Part shown: positions 45,682 through 54,163 of the stretch, piece after piece
Numbering within the stretch: the first letter of the stretch is position 1
Layout: the number at the start of each line of letters is the position of its first letter
DNA from: an uncultured Prevotellaceae bacterium
GTDB taxonomy: Bacteria; Bacteroidota; Bacteroidia; Bacteroidales; Bacteroidaceae
Assembly (NCBI GenBank): GCA_946415365.1
Contig: CAMKSE010000019.1
Span: 29,946 to 93,945, forward strand
Direction: 5' to 3'
Length of the DNA stretch: 64,000 bases
Notes under the pieces: generated by a model
What the model was told of the DNA's origin: nothing
The model's input: only the letters and a program-made list of their open reading frames with translations
The model's database searches: none
Made by a program: the position numbers and the translations under genes

Positions 45682-45727
45682 AAAAAAGGAGCACACATCA
45701 CTGTGGGCTCCTTTCAATTTTTTGTGT
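45682..45727. terminator. Bidirectional hairpin terminator
   Basis: An 8-bp stem (45685-45692 with 45707-45714) has a T run on both strands: AATTTTTT after it on plus, and CTTTTTT on minus. It ends the DUF4332 transcript on plus and the candidate small RNA on minus. Confidence 0.8.
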
Positions 45728-45783
45728 ATTAGCGTGCATCACTGCAAGCTAATAAACCGAAAAAACAATCTATTAACCTTTTG
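45682..45783 (-). ncRNA. Candidate small RNA, about 100 nt
   Basis: A consensus -7 box TACCTTTG (45790-45797, minus strand) lies between the helicase stop and the DUF4332 terminator, with no coding frame downstream. Transcription from about 45783 would pass a hairpin (TTAGC...GCTAA arms, 45729-45752) and end at the hairpin with TTTTTT at about 45682. Promoter, two hairpins and terminator in about 100 nt suggest an sRNA. The -33 element is not clear. Confidence 0.4.
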
Positions 45784-45864
45784 ACGCTGCAAAGGTACAT
45801 CTTTTTCCAGAACAAAAAAACCTATTTCGACGAATTCCCGAATTATAAGTTTCTTTAACAAATT

Positions 45865-48800
45865 TCATTGATGCATCGTCACAGAGCCATTGGTGATGGT
45901 GATGACGGCGTTCTGCTCAAGCAAGTCAATGGTTTTGTTGATGACCTCGCATATCTTGACACCAGCACTTGCGAAACCGAGTTTTCGTGCTGCGATGGTA
46001 GGAATCTTGTCCTTTGGCAAAGAGAACTCTTCGTCTATGACTTCCCTGATCGCATTTGCAATTTCTATGGCAGGGATTTCCGTGATGCTGCGAGGTGAGG
46101 GAGACCGATAGTTCATATAGTCCTTAGCACTCGCCTCATCCAACCAAAAGCTATAAACACCGTCTATAGAAAGAGGGTCCTGATATAGTTTGGACACAGC
46201 ATAAGAGACAGCCCTCTGGACATTGGCACCAGCATGGCCGAAACCAATGGCCTTGGACAGCCGCTTGCAGAGATAGCCCTCGGTAGCCGGCTGTTCGTCT
46301 TTCAGAATCTTCTTAATGATTTGAAAGTAACGATCGTGGTAAGGATTGAAGGAGTCCTTGTCGACCGCGGCAAACTTCGTTCCACATTCCTTATAAGGTT
46401 TCATGGCCTTATTCCTGACCGTCCGCTCGGAAATGCCTGCATCCTTAATCTTCTCTGCATCGAAAATATAAGACAATGTCTCTTCCTTGGATTCCATTTC
46501 AGACAGGTCCGTACCCGTCTCTACAGACTTCAGCTCCTGAAGGATCTGCTCCAATGCTCTTTCGCGATTCTCATACCAATCGATGGAATATACTCTCATC
46601 ACTCTCCAGTTGAGCATTCGAAGGACTCCTGGCTGCACAATCTCACGGTCTCTGGTGGTCTTCGTCTCGTAATAATTTCTGCCGTCACATAAGATGCCGA
46701 GGATATACTTCTCAGGATTATCACTGGTAGCCACAGCGATATCCACCTTGAAATTCGACCTGCCCACAAACGAGTCGGTGACATATCCCTTTTGCGCCAG
46801 AGCATCACCAATCTGATCCACCATGACGTTGTGTTCCTTCTTGTTGACAGTACCTGCGACAATGGGCAGATTACCCGTCTCCGCAAATTCCAGGAATCCC
46901 TTCAGGCCTTCCACTCCCTTGGCATTGGAACGTTTCAGGTCTATCTGGCTTGCTTTCAGGGTAGAATAGACAATCATCTCGTAACGGGCACGGGAGACGG
47001 CCACGTTCAGACGACGCTCACCACCCGTATTGTTCAGAGGTCCAAAATTCATCGACACCTTTCCGTCCTTATCAGCACCATAGCCGATAGAGAAAAGTAT
47101 TACATCACGTTCGTCACCCTGCACATTCTCCAAGTTTTTGACGAAGATGGGCTCCTTGCCATTATAGGCCAGCTCCTTAAGTTCGGGATGCTTGTCAAGT
47201 TCCTCTGTCAGGTCATCCTCTATCAGATCACCCTGAACCCTGCTGAACGCTACCACGCCAATGCTGAATTTCTGCAGTTCTGAATCAGAAAGCCTGCGGA
47301 TAATCTCATTCACGATCGCCTTCGACTCTTCAGAATTGCTCCTTGTATGCCCCTTGTCATACACACCGTCCACTGGCACCAGCCTTACCTTCGCCACGTG
47401 GTCGTCAATCGACGGGAAGGTCAGCAGATTGTTCCCATAATACTGGGAATTGCTGAATGCGATCAGACTCTCGTGCTTACTACGATAGTGCCAGTTCAAC
47501 TGATGTTCACAGAGCGACAAGGTGATACAATCGTCCAGGATGCTCTCCATGTCGTCGATGTCAGCCTCTTCCTCATCCACCTGGGTCGACATGAAGAAGC
47601 TGGTTGGCGGCATCTGTTTCCTATCGCCCACCACGATCAGCGCCTTGCCTCGTGCTATGGCTCCCACAGCCTCACTAGTTGGCATCTGAGAAGCCTCATC
47701 AAAGATGACCAGGTCAAACTTCTCGGTATTCAAATCGATGAATTGTGCCACCGAAATCGGACTCATCAGCATACAGGGGCATAGTCTTGGCAGCAGTGTG
47801 GGAATGTTGTCGATGATGGAACGGATGGAGTTGCCTCTGCCACCGTTGGCAATGTTCCTTTTCAGTATGCTTATCTCCGAACCCTCAGCGATGGCAGCCG
47901 ATGTAGAGGGCACCCTGGAAGCCAGCTTGCTGTACAGTTCCTCCTTGCAGAGTTCCTGAAAACGGGCGGTATCCCGCTTGTATTTCTCAATCTGCTGGCG
48001 AAACTTCAGTCCGTTGAACATCCTAAGCTGCTCGTTCTCATCGATGGCCGACCTGATCAGCACTTGGTACATGCCTTTCAGGAAAGCATTCATCGCTTCA
48101 GCAGGTCTGGTGCCTTCCTCTATCTTGGTGATGACAGGCAAGCATCCCATTCCTTCCAATTCCCGTTTTTTGTCCACCCAGTGATACCAGTCCCTAACCT
48201 TCCTGTAACCAGCCATCCATTGGTCTGCATGAGTAACAATATCGTCAGGGGTCTTTTCTCGTATCGTCAGCGTATTGAGTTTCTTGGTGATCCGCTTGCT
48301 CGATATCGAGTACTTCAATTTTGCGATATAACGCATCAAGAACCAGCTGTCTGCCTGACTTTCATACTTCTTATATTGCTCCTTGAATGCCTGAAGCTGG
48401 GCAAGAATGCCATCCAGCGTCTCCTGCCTGTTGTCATTCGGCTCCAAACCATAGAGTGCGTGCTGATTGGGCTGGCCCACGATATCCAGGATGGCATCAA
48501 TCTGCTCTATCTGTCCCCTGCATTGGCTGAGATAGTCGACGGTGATCTTTTCTCTCTGAGGCAGTTGCTCGCAGATTTCCTCCTCAGCAATGGCAAGGTA
48601 CTCAGAGATGCAATCGTAAAGGCTCAGTCCGCTCGAAGCCTTGTGGTGCAGGGCCTCCATATAACTGATCAGCTCCTTCCGTTCGTTGAATAGTTCTTCC
48701 GACCGCTGGGCATACTCCTCAGGCGACTTGATCTTCGTAACCTTCAGAACCTGGTCCATCTGTTCCAGGAAATGTTTCTTGGTGGCTTTATTGGAATGCA

Positions 48801-49950
48801 GCTCCAAACAGAACGGAGCAAGGTTGATCTTCTCAAGCCTCGACTGTACCACCGACAAGGCCGCCATCTTCTCAGCCACAAACAGCACCCGCTTGCCCTG
48901 ATACAGAGCGTTGGCAATCATGTTCGTGATGGTCTGCGACTTACCGGTTCCTGGAGGGCCGTGCAAGATAAAACTCCGTCCCCTACCCGACTCCACGATA
49001 GCCTCCATCTGAGAAGAGTCCACATCCAGGGGAATGGCGAAGTCCATGGGTTTACACTGCTTGTCGATATGCCTTGCATCCACGCCCTCAACGTCTACGT
49101 CCTGCTTGTCCTGTTTCTCTATCAACGAGGCTACCACTACGTTTTCCTTCAGTTTGTCCGCATTCGTATGAATATCGTTCCACATCACGAACTTGTTGAA
49201 CGAAAACAAACCCAGCATCGACTCTTCCACAACGCTCCACCTGTTCAGTTCTACGATGGCCTTCCGGAAATAGTTGAATACCAGTTTCACGTCCACTCCG
49301 CTCTCATCCTTCGGCAACTCTTTCAGTCCGTCCAGATTAATCCTGAAGTTCTGCTTCAGCAGTTCCACCAAGGTGATGTTCAGGATGATGTCCTCGTCGC
49401 GTTTTCTGATGACGTAGTTGTTGCCGCTCTTGCGGATGATGTCCACAGGCAAGAGCAGGATGGGGGCATAACGAGGCTGTTCGCTTTTGGAATTTTCATA
49501 CCACTTCAGCATGCCCAGTGCCAGGAAAAGGCTGTTGGCACCATTCTCCTCCATAGAGGTACGGGCCGTCCTATGCACGTACTTCAAGGCATTCTGCAGT
49601 TCCGTTTCCGTCAAGTAGGAAGCTATCTTATGGTTACCGATCAGTTCCGACACGGTTGTCTGATACCCCGAAGCCTGCTGTTTGGAGTCATACATGCCGG
49701 CAGCATTAGGTTCCAGTTTCTTGCCTGGCGACGGTGTGATGTAATAGTCCTCACCATTCTGAAGATGGTCTTCCAGAGACTCTATCTCAAAAGAGATAAA
49801 GGGTACCACCTTCCTGCCAAGTCTGGTGTTCAGGAGATTGTTGCGTAAGGTAAAGTCAAGGAGTTTGCGCTCCCAGATCATCTGCTTGGTCGTTGGAATC
49901 CCAGGATCTTCCAACTGCAGTTCATAACCACTCTGATTTGATTCAGTCAT
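45865..49950 (-). CDS. DUF4011-helicase-Vsr-DUF3320 protein, Hhe-like
   Basis: This 1361-aa protein opens with a DUF4011 domain (KQMIWERKLLDFTLRNNLLN, about residues 22-41). An SF1 helicase follows: Walker A ILHGPPGTGKSQTITNMI (about 330), a long coiled insert, motif II DLVIFDEASQMP, motif III VVGDRKQMPPTSFF, then LNWHYRSKHESLIAFSNSQYY, VQGDERDVILFS and NVAVSRARYEMIVYST. Next comes a Vsr/MTES_1575-type nuclease-like domain (FKVDIAVATSDN, LGILCDGRNYYE, WRVMRVYSIDWYEN) and a C-terminal DUF3320/winged region. This order matches the DUF4011-helicase-Vsr defence protein Hhe. No partner gene is adjacent, consistent with a single-gene system. A TAATTTTG box is at 49969-49976. Confidence 0.85.
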   Translation of the reverse strand: MTESNQSGYELQLEDPGIPTTKQMIWERKLLDFTLRNNLLNTRLGRKVVPFISFEIESLEDHLQNGEDYYITPSPGKKLEPNAAGMYDSKQQASGYQTTVSELIGNHKIASYLTETELQNALKYVHRTARTSMEENGANSLFLALGMLKWYENSKSEQPRYAPILLLPVDIIRKSGNNYVIRKRDEDIILNITLVELLKQNFRINLDGLKELPKDESGVDVKLVFNYFRKAIVELNRWSVVEESMLGLFSFNKFVMWNDIHTNADKLKENVVVASLIEKQDKQDVDVEGVDARHIDKQCKPMDFAIPLDVDSSQMEAIVESGRGRSFILHGPPGTGKSQTITNMIANALYQGKRVLFVAEKMAALSVVQSRLEKINLAPFCLELHSNKATKKHFLEQMDQVLKVTKIKSPEEYAQRSEELFNERKELISYMEALHHKASSGLSLYDCISEYLAIAEEEICEQLPQREKITVDYLSQCRGQIEQIDAILDIVGQPNQHALYGLEPNDNRQETLDGILAQLQAFKEQYKKYESQADSWFLMRYIAKLKYSISSKRITKKLNTLTIREKTPDDIVTHADQWMAGYRKVRDWYHWVDKKRELEGMGCLPVITKIEEGTRPAEAMNAFLKGMYQVLIRSAIDENEQLRMFNGLKFRQQIEKYKRDTARFQELCKEELYSKLASRVPSTSAAIAEGSEISILKRNIANGGRGNSIRSIIDNIPTLLPRLCPCMLMSPISVAQFIDLNTEKFDLVIFDEASQMPTSEAVGAIARGKALIVVGDRKQMPPTSFFMSTQVDEEEADIDDMESILDDCITLSLCEHQLNWHYRSKHESLIAFSNSQYYGNNLLTFPSIDDHVAKVRLVPVDGVYDKGHTRSNSEESKAIVNEIIRRLSDSELQKFSIGVVAFSRVQGDLIEDDLTEELDKHPELKELAYNGKEPIFVKNLENVQGDERDVILFSIGYGADKDGKVSMNFGPLNNTGGERRLNVAVSRARYEMIVYSTLKASQIDLKRSNAKGVEGLKGFLEFAETGNLPIVAGTVNKKEHNVMVDQIGDALAQKGYVTDSFVGRSNFKVDIAVATSDNPEKYILGILCDGRNYYETKTTRDREIVQPGVLRMLNWRVMRVYSIDWYENRERALEQILQELKSVETGTDLSEMESKEETLSYIFDAEKIKDAGISERTVRNKAMKPYKECGTKFAAVDKDSFNPYHDRYFQIIKKILKDEQPATEGYLCKRLSKAIGFGHAGANVQRAVSYAVSKLYQDPLSIDGVYSFWLDEASAKDYMNYRSPSPRSITEIPAIEIANAIREVIDEEFSLPKDKIPTIAARKLGFASAGVKICEVINKTIDLLEQNAVITITNGSVTMHQ

Positions 49951-50010
49951 AATAAAAATATCTGTGCTGCAAAATTATGAAAAAGTTTCCGAACTTCCAA
50001 AAAATAATCG

Positions 50011-50018
50011 TATCTTTG
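50011..50018 (+). promoter_or_regulatory. -7 box TATCTTTG of the LytTR gene
   Basis: This is an exact TAnnTTTG match 16 bp before the ATG at 50035; it is divergent from the helicase promoter. Confidence 0.65.
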
Positions 50019-50034
50019 CATCCAAATAGACGAC

Positions 50035-50859
50035 ATGATGTCATTTCTAACTCGAAAATACCCGTTTGCGCAGAGCAGCCACTGGTTAAGAGACTGCGCA
50101 GTGTACTGCATGATTGTGTTTCTGATACTCTATCTGCTGCAGCCTTTCGGTTTCAGTATGTATCAGGGCAATAAATTGCTGGTGTCGCTGCTGTTCGGAG
50201 GCGTTACTTTCGCCTGTTGTCTGTTGACCTTATTTGTCGAGCGCCCCATTCATCAGCGCATCTCCCCCTGGCGCATCTGGCACGAAGCCCTGGCGGTGCT
50301 GTTGATGATATTGTTTATCGGCATCTGCAATTTCTTTGTGTTCTCACTGGTGTTCCAATTCCCGATTACGGGTGGTCTGTTACTGATGTTCCTTTATTGG
50401 ACGCTGATCATCGGGGTGTTCGTCACCGTCTGTTCTGTCAGCCTGAGCTATTACCGTTATCTGCGCAACCAACTGGAGGCGCTACTCGACAAGACAACCG
50501 AGGCGCAGACGGATATTCTGGTGACGATTCACGACACCAGCGTCAGAGGCAACGACCTACAGCTGCCCATCAACGACCTGCTTTATATAGAGGCGCAGAA
50601 GAACAACGTGGCTGTGTGTTACGTGAACGAGGGGAAAGTGACCCATGCCGAGATCCATACAACGCTCGCTGCCGTGCTCGACGACCTGCAGGCCTATCAT
50701 AATATCTTCCAGTGTCACCGTTCGTTTGTGGTGAACCTGAACAATATCACTTCGGCACAGGGCAATTCCAACGGCTATCAGCTCCGACTTGGCAACTGCC
50801 CCACAGTAGTGCCTGTATCTCGTACCTACGTGCCGAAGCTTCGTTCGTTTATCGCTTAG
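50035..50859 (+). CDS. Membrane-anchored LytTR transcriptional regulator
   Basis: This 274-aa protein has four membrane segments (about 22-42, 48-66, 82-108, 115-140), a short linker, and a C-terminal LytTR DNA-binding domain (about 175-272). The domain shows LPINDLLYIEAQKNNVAVCYV, the FQCHRSFVVNLNNITSAQG helix and VPVSRTYVPKLRSFI, all typical of LytTR. There is no receiver domain, so the membrane part may sense the signal itself. It lies 113 bp upstream of a TonB-dependent receptor with a consensus promoter, the most likely target. Confidence 0.9.
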   Translation: MMSFLTRKYPFAQSSHWLRDCAVYCMIVFLILYLLQPFGFSMYQGNKLLVSLLFGGVTFACCLLTLFVERPIHQRISPWRIWHEALAVLLMILFIGICNFFVFSLVFQFPITGGLLLMFLYWTLIIGVFVTVCSVSLSYYRYLRNQLEALLDKTTEAQTDILVTIHDTSVRGNDLQLPINDLLYIEAQKNNVAVCYVNEGKVTHAEIHTTLAAVLDDLQAYHNIFQCHRSFVVNLNNITSAQGNSNGYQLRLGNCPTVVPVSRTYVPKLRSFIA

Positions 50860-50935
50860 CATTTCGTCCTTTTTCGTAGTCACTCGTCCTGCCGGATAGT
50901 TGTCCGTCAGCGTTTTTAGCCGTCTGTCACTGAAA

Positions 50936-50967
50936 TTTGGCAGGGTCATTTTTCATGTCTATCTTTG
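50936..50967 (+). promoter_or_regulatory. Consensus promoter of the TonB-dependent receptor
   Basis: TTTG (50936-50939), a 20-bp gap, TATCTTTG (50960-50967). The ATG is only 5 bp after the box, so the transcript would be almost leaderless. The 76 bp before it, after the LytTR stop, are the likely control region. Confidence 0.8.
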
Positions 50968-50971
50968 CAGC

Positions 50972-53023
50972 ATGAAACAACGACTGACACATATCATGCT
51001 GATGCTGCTCGTCGCCTGTCAGGTGATGAGTCAGACAACCATCTCGGGCATCGTCACGGATGGTAGGGAACCGCTCGCAGGAGCGAATGTATTTATAATA
51101 GGTACGATCGACGGCTGCCTGACGGACTCACTGGGCCGATTCTCGTTTCAGACCTCGAAGACAGGCGAGATGACGCTCCGTGCTACGTTCATTGGCTTCG
51201 ACGATGCAACGCTGACCACATCGCAGACCACAGGCCTCAGTATCCTGATGCGCGAGAAGGCGACAGCCATCGACGAGGTGGTGGTGACGGCCAGTACCTA
51301 TAGTTTCGGCAAGAGCGACAACTTCAAGACGATGGATGCCCTCGACGTAGTGATGGCAGGTAATTCCTGCGGCGATGTCGTGGCGGCCCTACAGACCCTG
51401 CCTGGCACTCAGAAAGTGGGTGAAGACGGCAAGCTGTACGTCCGTGGCGGCGAAAGCAATGAGTGCCAGACGTTTGTCAACGGCATGCACGTGCTGATGC
51501 CCTATACCACCACGACGGGTAACAACGCTTCTCGCGGACGTTTCTCACCTTTCCTTTTCAAAGGCATCAACTTCTCATTGGGCGGCTATAGTGGCGAATA
51601 CGGACAGGCCCTGTCGTCCGTACTGCCGATGGAGACCACCGATGTGGCCACTGGCGACAAGCTTGGCGTCAGCGCGTCGATGGTTGACTGGAACGCTGGT
51701 GGCACGAAGGCGTATGATAAGAGCAGTCTGTCATTTAATGCCGACTATACGAGCATGGGGCTTTATGATGCCCTCTTTCCTGACCGCAGAGACTGGACGC
51801 GTCCCTACCGCAAATTATCCGGTGAGGCGCAGTATAAGGCAGAGCTGTCATCGGCTTGCATATTGAAAGCCTATGCCGGCTATGACCTGAGCTCCGTAGG
51901 AGAACACATCGACAACCGCCGACTGTCCTTACTGGAACACAACATCTATGCCAACACAACGCTGAAAACCAATATCGGAGGAGGGTACAGTCTGTTTACG
52001 GGGATAGCCAACTCGGCGGTCATCAATGATATCGACGATGCATTGGTCCTGAACGACCACTTCCACAACCTCCGAAACGAAATCCATCTGAAGGGTGAAG
52101 TACGCAAGGTGTTCTCATCGGTTTTGAAGATGTCGGCTGGTGTGGAAGACTATGTGCGCCACAGCACGAAGCGCTATGAGAACGATTCTTATACACTCGA
52201 CTATCATCTGCTTGGTGCGCATGTGGATGCCCAGTTACGTATCGTCCCTCGCCTATTCCTGAATCTGTCGGCAAGGACGGAATACGCAAGTTATCATCAC
52301 GACTGGCTGCTCATGCCCCGTGTCACCTTGAGTTATGTACCCAACAAGCGTTTCCAGCTATCGGCCATGTTCGGGCGATACAGTCAAACGGCAGAAGACG
52401 ACTATATCGTGACAAGCGGCGAACGTCTGGCCCAGAGTACTGCCGACCACGCTATTCTCAGCCTGCAATACAACACGGGAAAGACCCTGCTGCGTATCGA
52501 GCCGTATTATAAGAAGTATCATCACCTGCCCTTGTTCACCGACGGTATCTGTACCTCTGACGGACACGGCATGAGCCAGGGGGTGGACATCTTCATCGAG
52601 AACCATTCCATGATGAAGAACCTGATCACGACGCTGTCATATTCCTTCAACGACTCAGAGCGTCTGTACCTTGATTATACGACCCCTCGCACACCCGATT
52701 TCGCTTCCAGACATAATCTCCGTCTGACGCTGAAATACGCTGTTGGCAAGTTTATCGTCGGACTAGCCGAGTCGTATGCCAGTAGCCGCAGGTCCTCCAT
52801 CGGCCTTACACCTTATTATAATAGTGTGGACGCCAACGTCACTTACCTTCTCAATCCGAAGGTCATCATCTACACGTCGCTCAACAACATTCTAGGCCGT
52901 ACCAACATCTTTGGCTACAATACGGACGGCTCGGCGATTACCGCCACTCGCGACCGTTTCTTCTATATCGGCATATTCGTTTCACTTAAAAATAACAAAG
53001 CGTATGACATTTCAAATTTTTAA
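50972..53023 (+). CDS. TonB-dependent outer-membrane receptor
   Basis: This 683-aa protein starts MKQRLTHIMLML, with a signal peptide ending MSQ. A carboxypeptidase-regulatory-like domain (about 22-100, TISGIVTDGREPLAGANVF) precedes the plug (AIDEVVVTAST, then GTQKVGEDGKLYVRGGESNECQTFVNG). The beta-barrel follows, ending FFYIGIFVSLKNNKAYDISNF. It imports a large or scarce substrate with TonB energy. There is no SusD partner, so it is not a classical glycan system; a metal, vitamin or siderophore-like ligand is possible. Short for the class. A LytTR regulator lies upstream. Confidence 0.92.
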   Translation: MKQRLTHIMLMLLVACQVMSQTTISGIVTDGREPLAGANVFIIGTIDGCLTDSLGRFSFQTSKTGEMTLRATFIGFDDATLTTSQTTGLSILMREKATAIDEVVVTASTYSFGKSDNFKTMDALDVVMAGNSCGDVVAALQTLPGTQKVGEDGKLYVRGGESNECQTFVNGMHVLMPYTTTTGNNASRGRFSPFLFKGINFSLGGYSGEYGQALSSVLPMETTDVATGDKLGVSASMVDWNAGGTKAYDKSSLSFNADYTSMGLYDALFPDRRDWTRPYRKLSGEAQYKAELSSACILKAYAGYDLSSVGEHIDNRRLSLLEHNIYANTTLKTNIGGGYSLFTGIANSAVINDIDDALVLNDHFHNLRNEIHLKGEVRKVFSSVLKMSAGVEDYVRHSTKRYENDSYTLDYHLLGAHVDAQLRIVPRLFLNLSARTEYASYHHDWLLMPRVTLSYVPNKRFQLSAMFGRYSQTAEDDYIVTSGERLAQSTADHAILSLQYNTGKTLLRIEPYYKKYHHLPLFTDGICTSDGHGMSQGVDIFIENHSMMKNLITTLSYSFNDSERLYLDYTTPRTPDFASRHNLRLTLKYAVGKFIVGLAESYASSRRSSIGLTPYYNSVDANVTYLLNPKVIIYTSLNNILGRTNIFGYNTDGSAITATRDRFFYIGIFVSLKNNKAYDISNF

Positions 53024-53540
53024 AAACCGTGTGACAGCCATCGCACTCTTTCTGATGGCAGCAGTAAGTATTAACGCCCAGGAGATGCCCATGCAGGCGC
53101 TCGTAGGCCAGTCGCTCAGCAAACTAAGACAGGAAGCCCCAGAGACCGTCCTAAACTGCGTCGCTGAACTCAAGCGCATCGACGCCATGTTCCCTGACAG
53201 CATCCTGCCGAAGTACCAGATGGCACTGCAGAGTCTGATCTACGCCGTGCAGAATCCACACGCCCAACAGACAGAGAACCTGCTCTCAGAGACAGAGCAG
53301 ACCATTGGCAGAATGGAACAGATGAAGGGGGCCGACCTTTCTGACATCTGTACCCTTCGTGGATTCCTCTACATGGTACGCATCGTTCAGAACCCAGCCC
53401 AAAACGGCCAGCGCTATTATCTGGAAGTGATGCAGAACTATGAAAAGGCCCTGCGGCTGAACCCCGACAACGCCCTCGCCAAGCAATTGCAACAGCAATT
53501 CCTGGAAGGCATGAAACAGGCAACAGGAAGCACGGAATAG
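53004..53540 (+). CDS. Secreted protein, TPR-like, linked to the TonB receptor
   Basis: This 178-aa protein starts MTFQIFKNRVTAIALF, overlapping the receptor stop by 20 bp, so it is translationally coupled. After a signal peptide (ending INA-QE) it is all helix, with a C-terminal TPR-like unit (RYYLEVMQNYEKALRLNPDNALAKQL). No catalytic motif. It probably acts in the periplasm with the receptor; the family is not recognised beyond TPR-like helices. Confidence 0.8.
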   Translation: MTFQIFKNRVTAIALFLMAAVSINAQEMPMQALVGQSLSKLRQEAPETVLNCVAELKRIDAMFPDSILPKYQMALQSLIYAVQNPHAQQTENLLSETEQTIGRMEQMKGADLSDICTLRGFLYMVRIVQNPAQNGQRYYLEVMQNYEKALRLNPDNALAKQLQQQFLEGMKQATGSTE

Positions 53541-53553
53541 CTCCCTGGCCGCA

Positions 53554-54150
53554 TTACAAGTGTGTATTGTTATCGACGGCCTTGAACAAATCGAGGTGGC
53601 GACTGGCCCAGTCAGTGTACAGTGAGCAGTAGCCGGAGTACGCTTCAGGAATGGTCGTACCAGTATAGACATCCGCCTCATCCGCCTTCACGTTGAGCCG
53701 CAGCAGACGCTGACCGTCGAAATAGAGACGGAACTCAAGTATCTTGCTTAAGTCCTCGTTGGGTGTATAGGCGTAGATGAACATCACTTGCCCCTTGTCG
53801 TCATAGAGATACTCCTCGTAATACTCACGGGCGGCGAAGTTATACTTCGAAGTGACGAAACTCAGGTAGTGGGGAGGGAAGGGATCGTACTCTTCCTCTT
53901 CCTCACTGGACAATTCACCGTAGTACATGTGCACATTCTCGTGGTGCATGCCCGTTCCAGGCAGGTTCTGCGACACATGAAGATGGTAATACACGGGCGG
54001 AGTGCCCTCTCCAGGGAATTCGTCATTCATCTGGGCGATGGCCTCTTTCTGCTCCTGATAGGCTTTACGGATACTCTCGATGGTGTTCTGAGCCAGTGCC
54101 GTCTGCAGGCAGCCCACGAACACGATAGTCATGATGATAGTTCGTTTCAT
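53554..54150 (-). CDS. Secreted protein of unknown function
   Basis: This 198-aa protein has a signal peptide (1-20, ALA-QN). The mature part has an early helix (RKAYQEQKEAIAQM), an acidic loop (SSEEEEEYDPF) and a beta-rich half with EYYEEYLYDDKGQVMFIYAY and LRLYFDGQRLLRLNVKADE-type strands (FRLYFDGQRLLRL visible). I do not recognise the family. It converges on the TPR-like gene and follows the RecD-like helicase 13 bp downstream, so it may be co-transcribed with it. Confidence 0.7.
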   Translation of the reverse strand: MKRTIIMTIVFVGCLQTALAQNTIESIRKAYQEQKEAIAQMNDEFPGEGTPPVYYHLHVSQNLPGTGMHHENVHMYYGELSSEEEEEYDPFPPHYLSFVTSKYNFAAREYYEEYLYDDKGQVMFIYAYTPNEDLSKILEFRLYFDGQRLLRLNVKADEADVYTGTTIPEAYSGYCSLYTDWASRHLDLFKAVDNNTHL

Positions 54151-54163
54151 ATCTGTGAAGATT

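Noticed and set aside
48772..49848. Long plus-strand open frame (358 codons) inside the DUF4011 helicase gene
   Set aside because: It is antisense to a protein with clear helicase motifs, has no recognisable domain and no promoter; an expected shadow of codon bias.
53023..53540. Frameshift between the TonB receptor and the next gene
   Set aside because: The receptor ends in a typical aromatic beta strand region and the next gene has its own signal peptide; the 20-bp overlap is ordinary coupling.
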